Under the pieces are notes generated by a model. That model was given only the letters and a program-made list of their open reading frames with translations, was not told the origin of the DNA and ran no database searches. This document shows positions 62,766 to 64,000 of a stretch of 64,000 bases of DNA, one piece after another. The position numbers and the translations under genes are program-made. Source of the stretch: a bacterium (GTDB lineage Bacteria > Planctomycetota > UBA1135 > UBA2386); NCBI GenBank assembly GCA_030432695.1, contig JAUILN010000009.1, positions 434,001-498,000 on the forward strand. Reading direction: 5' to 3'. Each line of letters begins with the position of its first letter. The first letter of the stretch is position 1.

Positions 62766-64000
62766 ATGCCTCCGTCGACCAGCGATCTCCGGAACTACTT
62801 CGGTGCCACCACCCGGGCGCGGGATCCGAACGCCTCGATCCAGTTCCTGCGTGAGCATCCCGGTGCTCTCGAGGACTTCGACGCGGTCTTCGCGGAGCCC
62901 GGCTTCGACGAGCTGCCGACGCGGATCGGCCGCTTCGAGCTCCGTTCGATCCTCGGGCGTGGCGGGATGGCGGTGGTGGTGCGCGCCTTCGATACCGAGC
63001 GGGGTGGCGACGTCGCACTGAAGCTGGCCCGGATCCACCAGGAGCGCAGCGTCCAGGCGCTGCGCGAGGAATCTCGGGGGCTGGCGCGGGTCGACCACCC
63101 TCACGTCGTCCGCGTGCACTCCTTCGGCGAGGTCGACGGCTTCTGCTGGATGGCGATGGAACTCGTGCAGGGTCGCTCGCTAGCCGGCTGGATCGCCGAG
63201 GCCCAGGTCGTCGGCGCGCGGCGGCGGTTCCGCGCGCCTCGACTGGAGCCCCGGCGTCTGGCAACGGTGCTGCGCTGGACCGCCGAGTTGGCGAGCGGTC
63301 TCGCAGCCGTTCACGCCGCCGGTCTGGTGCACCGCGACATCAAGCCGTCGAACGTGATGATCCGCGAAGACGGCAGCGCGTGCCTGATCGACTTCGGTCT
63401 CGTCCAGGACGAGGGGGTGGCCTCGTGGAGCACCCGGGTCCTGGAGGGGACGCTGCCCTACATGAGCCCGGAGCAGACCCTGGGCGGTCTCCTCGCCGTC
63501 GACCGTGGCAGCGACGTCTACGCGTTGGCGGCCACGATGTACGAGGCGCTCTGCGGTCGGCGCACGGTCGACGTGAAGGAGCGGGACCAGCTCCTGGTAT
63601 CGATCGCGTTCGGCGAGGTGCCGGAGATGTCGCGGTGGGTGCGGGGTGTGCCGGTGGCGGTGCGGGCGATCTTCGCGCGGGCTCTGCTCAAGGATCGGAC
63701 CCGCCGCTATCCGGATGCCGAGCAACTCGTCGAGGATCTCCAGGCCCATCTCGCGGGCCGGCCGACCGTGCACGCACGGCCGGCGCTGGGTGGGCGACTG
63801 CGGGAGTTCTGCCGGCGGCGGGCCGGTCTGGTCGCGGCCGGTGTCGCGGTCGTCGGCTTCGCGGCGCTGTTCTGGGGGCGCACCGCGTGGCTGCATGCCG
63901 AGGCGCGAGGCGAGCTGTTGGCCGCGGTCGAGGACCGCTTCGGGGCGCAGGAACGACGGGACGGACTGGAACTCCTGGCGACCGGCCTCGAAGAGTTCGG
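62766..64000 (+). CDS. Ser/Thr protein kinase, 3' end beyond window
   Basis: At least 411 residues from ATG 62766, with the frame running off the right edge. A short leader (1-55) precedes the kinase domain: GRGGMAVVV, Lys86, HRDIKPSN at 189-196, DFG at 209-211, MSPEQ, and DVYALAATMYEALCG. A membrane helix (AAGVAVVGFAALFW) appears near residue 357, then a helical stretch (LLAAVEDRFGAQERRDGLEL). It is divergent from the orphan gene and is the third Ser/Thr kinase in the window. The extracellular part, probably TPR or other repeats, lies outside the window. Confidence 0.92.
   Translation, partial: MPPSTSDLRNYFGATTRARDPNASIQFLREHPGALEDFDAVFAEPGFDELPTRIGRFELRSILGRGGMAVVVRAFDTERGGDVALKLARIHQERSVQALREESRGLARVDHPHVVRVHSFGEVDGFCWMAMELVQGRSLAGWIAEAQVVGARRRFRAPRLEPRRLATVLRWTAELASGLAAVHAAGLVHRDIKPSNVMIREDGSACLIDFGLVQDEGVASWSTRVLEGTLPYMSPEQTLGGLLAVDRGSDVYALAATMYEALCGRRTVDVKERDQLLVSIAFGEVPEMSRWVRGVPVAVRAIFARALLKDRTRRYPDAEQLVEDLQAHLAGRPTVHARPALGGRLREFCRRRAGLVAAGVAVVGFAALFWGRTAWLHAEARGELLAAVEDRFGAQERRDGLELLATGLEEF

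Overview
The window is a very GC-rich, gene-dense stretch of a bacterial chromosome, most likely from a deep-branching planctomycete (Planctomycetota). The evidence is indirect: large Ser/Thr kinases with C-terminal TPR or WD40 sensor regions sit next to ECF sigma factors, there are many large secreted proteins with signal peptides, two secreted proteins share a C-terminal beta-rich tail, and a WD40/nSTAND protein and CHASE histidine kinase are present. No rRNA, tRNA, insertion sequence, CRISPR array or phage gene was recognised. About 43 genes are supported, two of them cut by the window edges.

Layout. 1-1033: 3' truncated secreted protein. 1084-4244: ECF sigma factor plus TPR Ser/Thr kinase. 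4395-9221: 17-copy 'DGTxAGT' repeat protein and a PhoD-like phosphatase. 9336-11509: Uma2 nuclease-fold protein, ornithine aminotransferase and a small orphan. 11622-14997: SGNH-type membrane protein and a VWA protein. 15137-17642: L-serine dehydratase and a secreted orphan. 17724-23862: three-gene TIR / nSTAND-TM-coiled coil-WD40 / lipoprotein operon with 4-bp overlaps and visibly lower GC. 24293-28866: a second kinase-WD40 plus ECF sigma pair, divergent from that operon across an intergenic region carrying a 15-bp tandem repeat. 29060-34648: secreted proteins, one with HExxH and one papain-like. 34924-43045: catalase, zinc-ribbon protein, a ten-repeat lipoprotein of unknown family, Dus, peptidase E and a DUF2203 protein. 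43105-45234: DUF6807 protein and a YycJ-like MBL hydrolase. 45270-50553: a lysine riboswitch followed by a tightly overlapping dapE-lysC-dapB-dapA-dapD operon. 50572-53501: family 5 solute-binding protein and a bleomycin-hydrolase-like protease. 53529-55965: type II restriction-modification pair. 56109-58513: polytopic membrane protein and a 2-hydroxyacid dehydrogenase. 58536-61708: CHASE histidine kinase, response regulator and second histidine kinase in one operon. 61872-62620: an interrupted small reading frame and an orphan. 62766-64000: third Ser/Thr kinase, cut by the right edge.

How the genes work together. The clearest metabolic unit is the lysine/diaminopimelate operon under riboswitch control. 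The clearest accessory unit is the TIR-nSTAND-lipoprotein operon. Its nSTAND protein is predicted to cross the inner membrane, with the ATPase module inside and the WD40 propeller outside, so it could connect an envelope signal to a cytoplasmic TIR effector. It is the best candidate here for an undescribed conflict or signalling system. The restriction-modification pair is a second, conventional defence locus.
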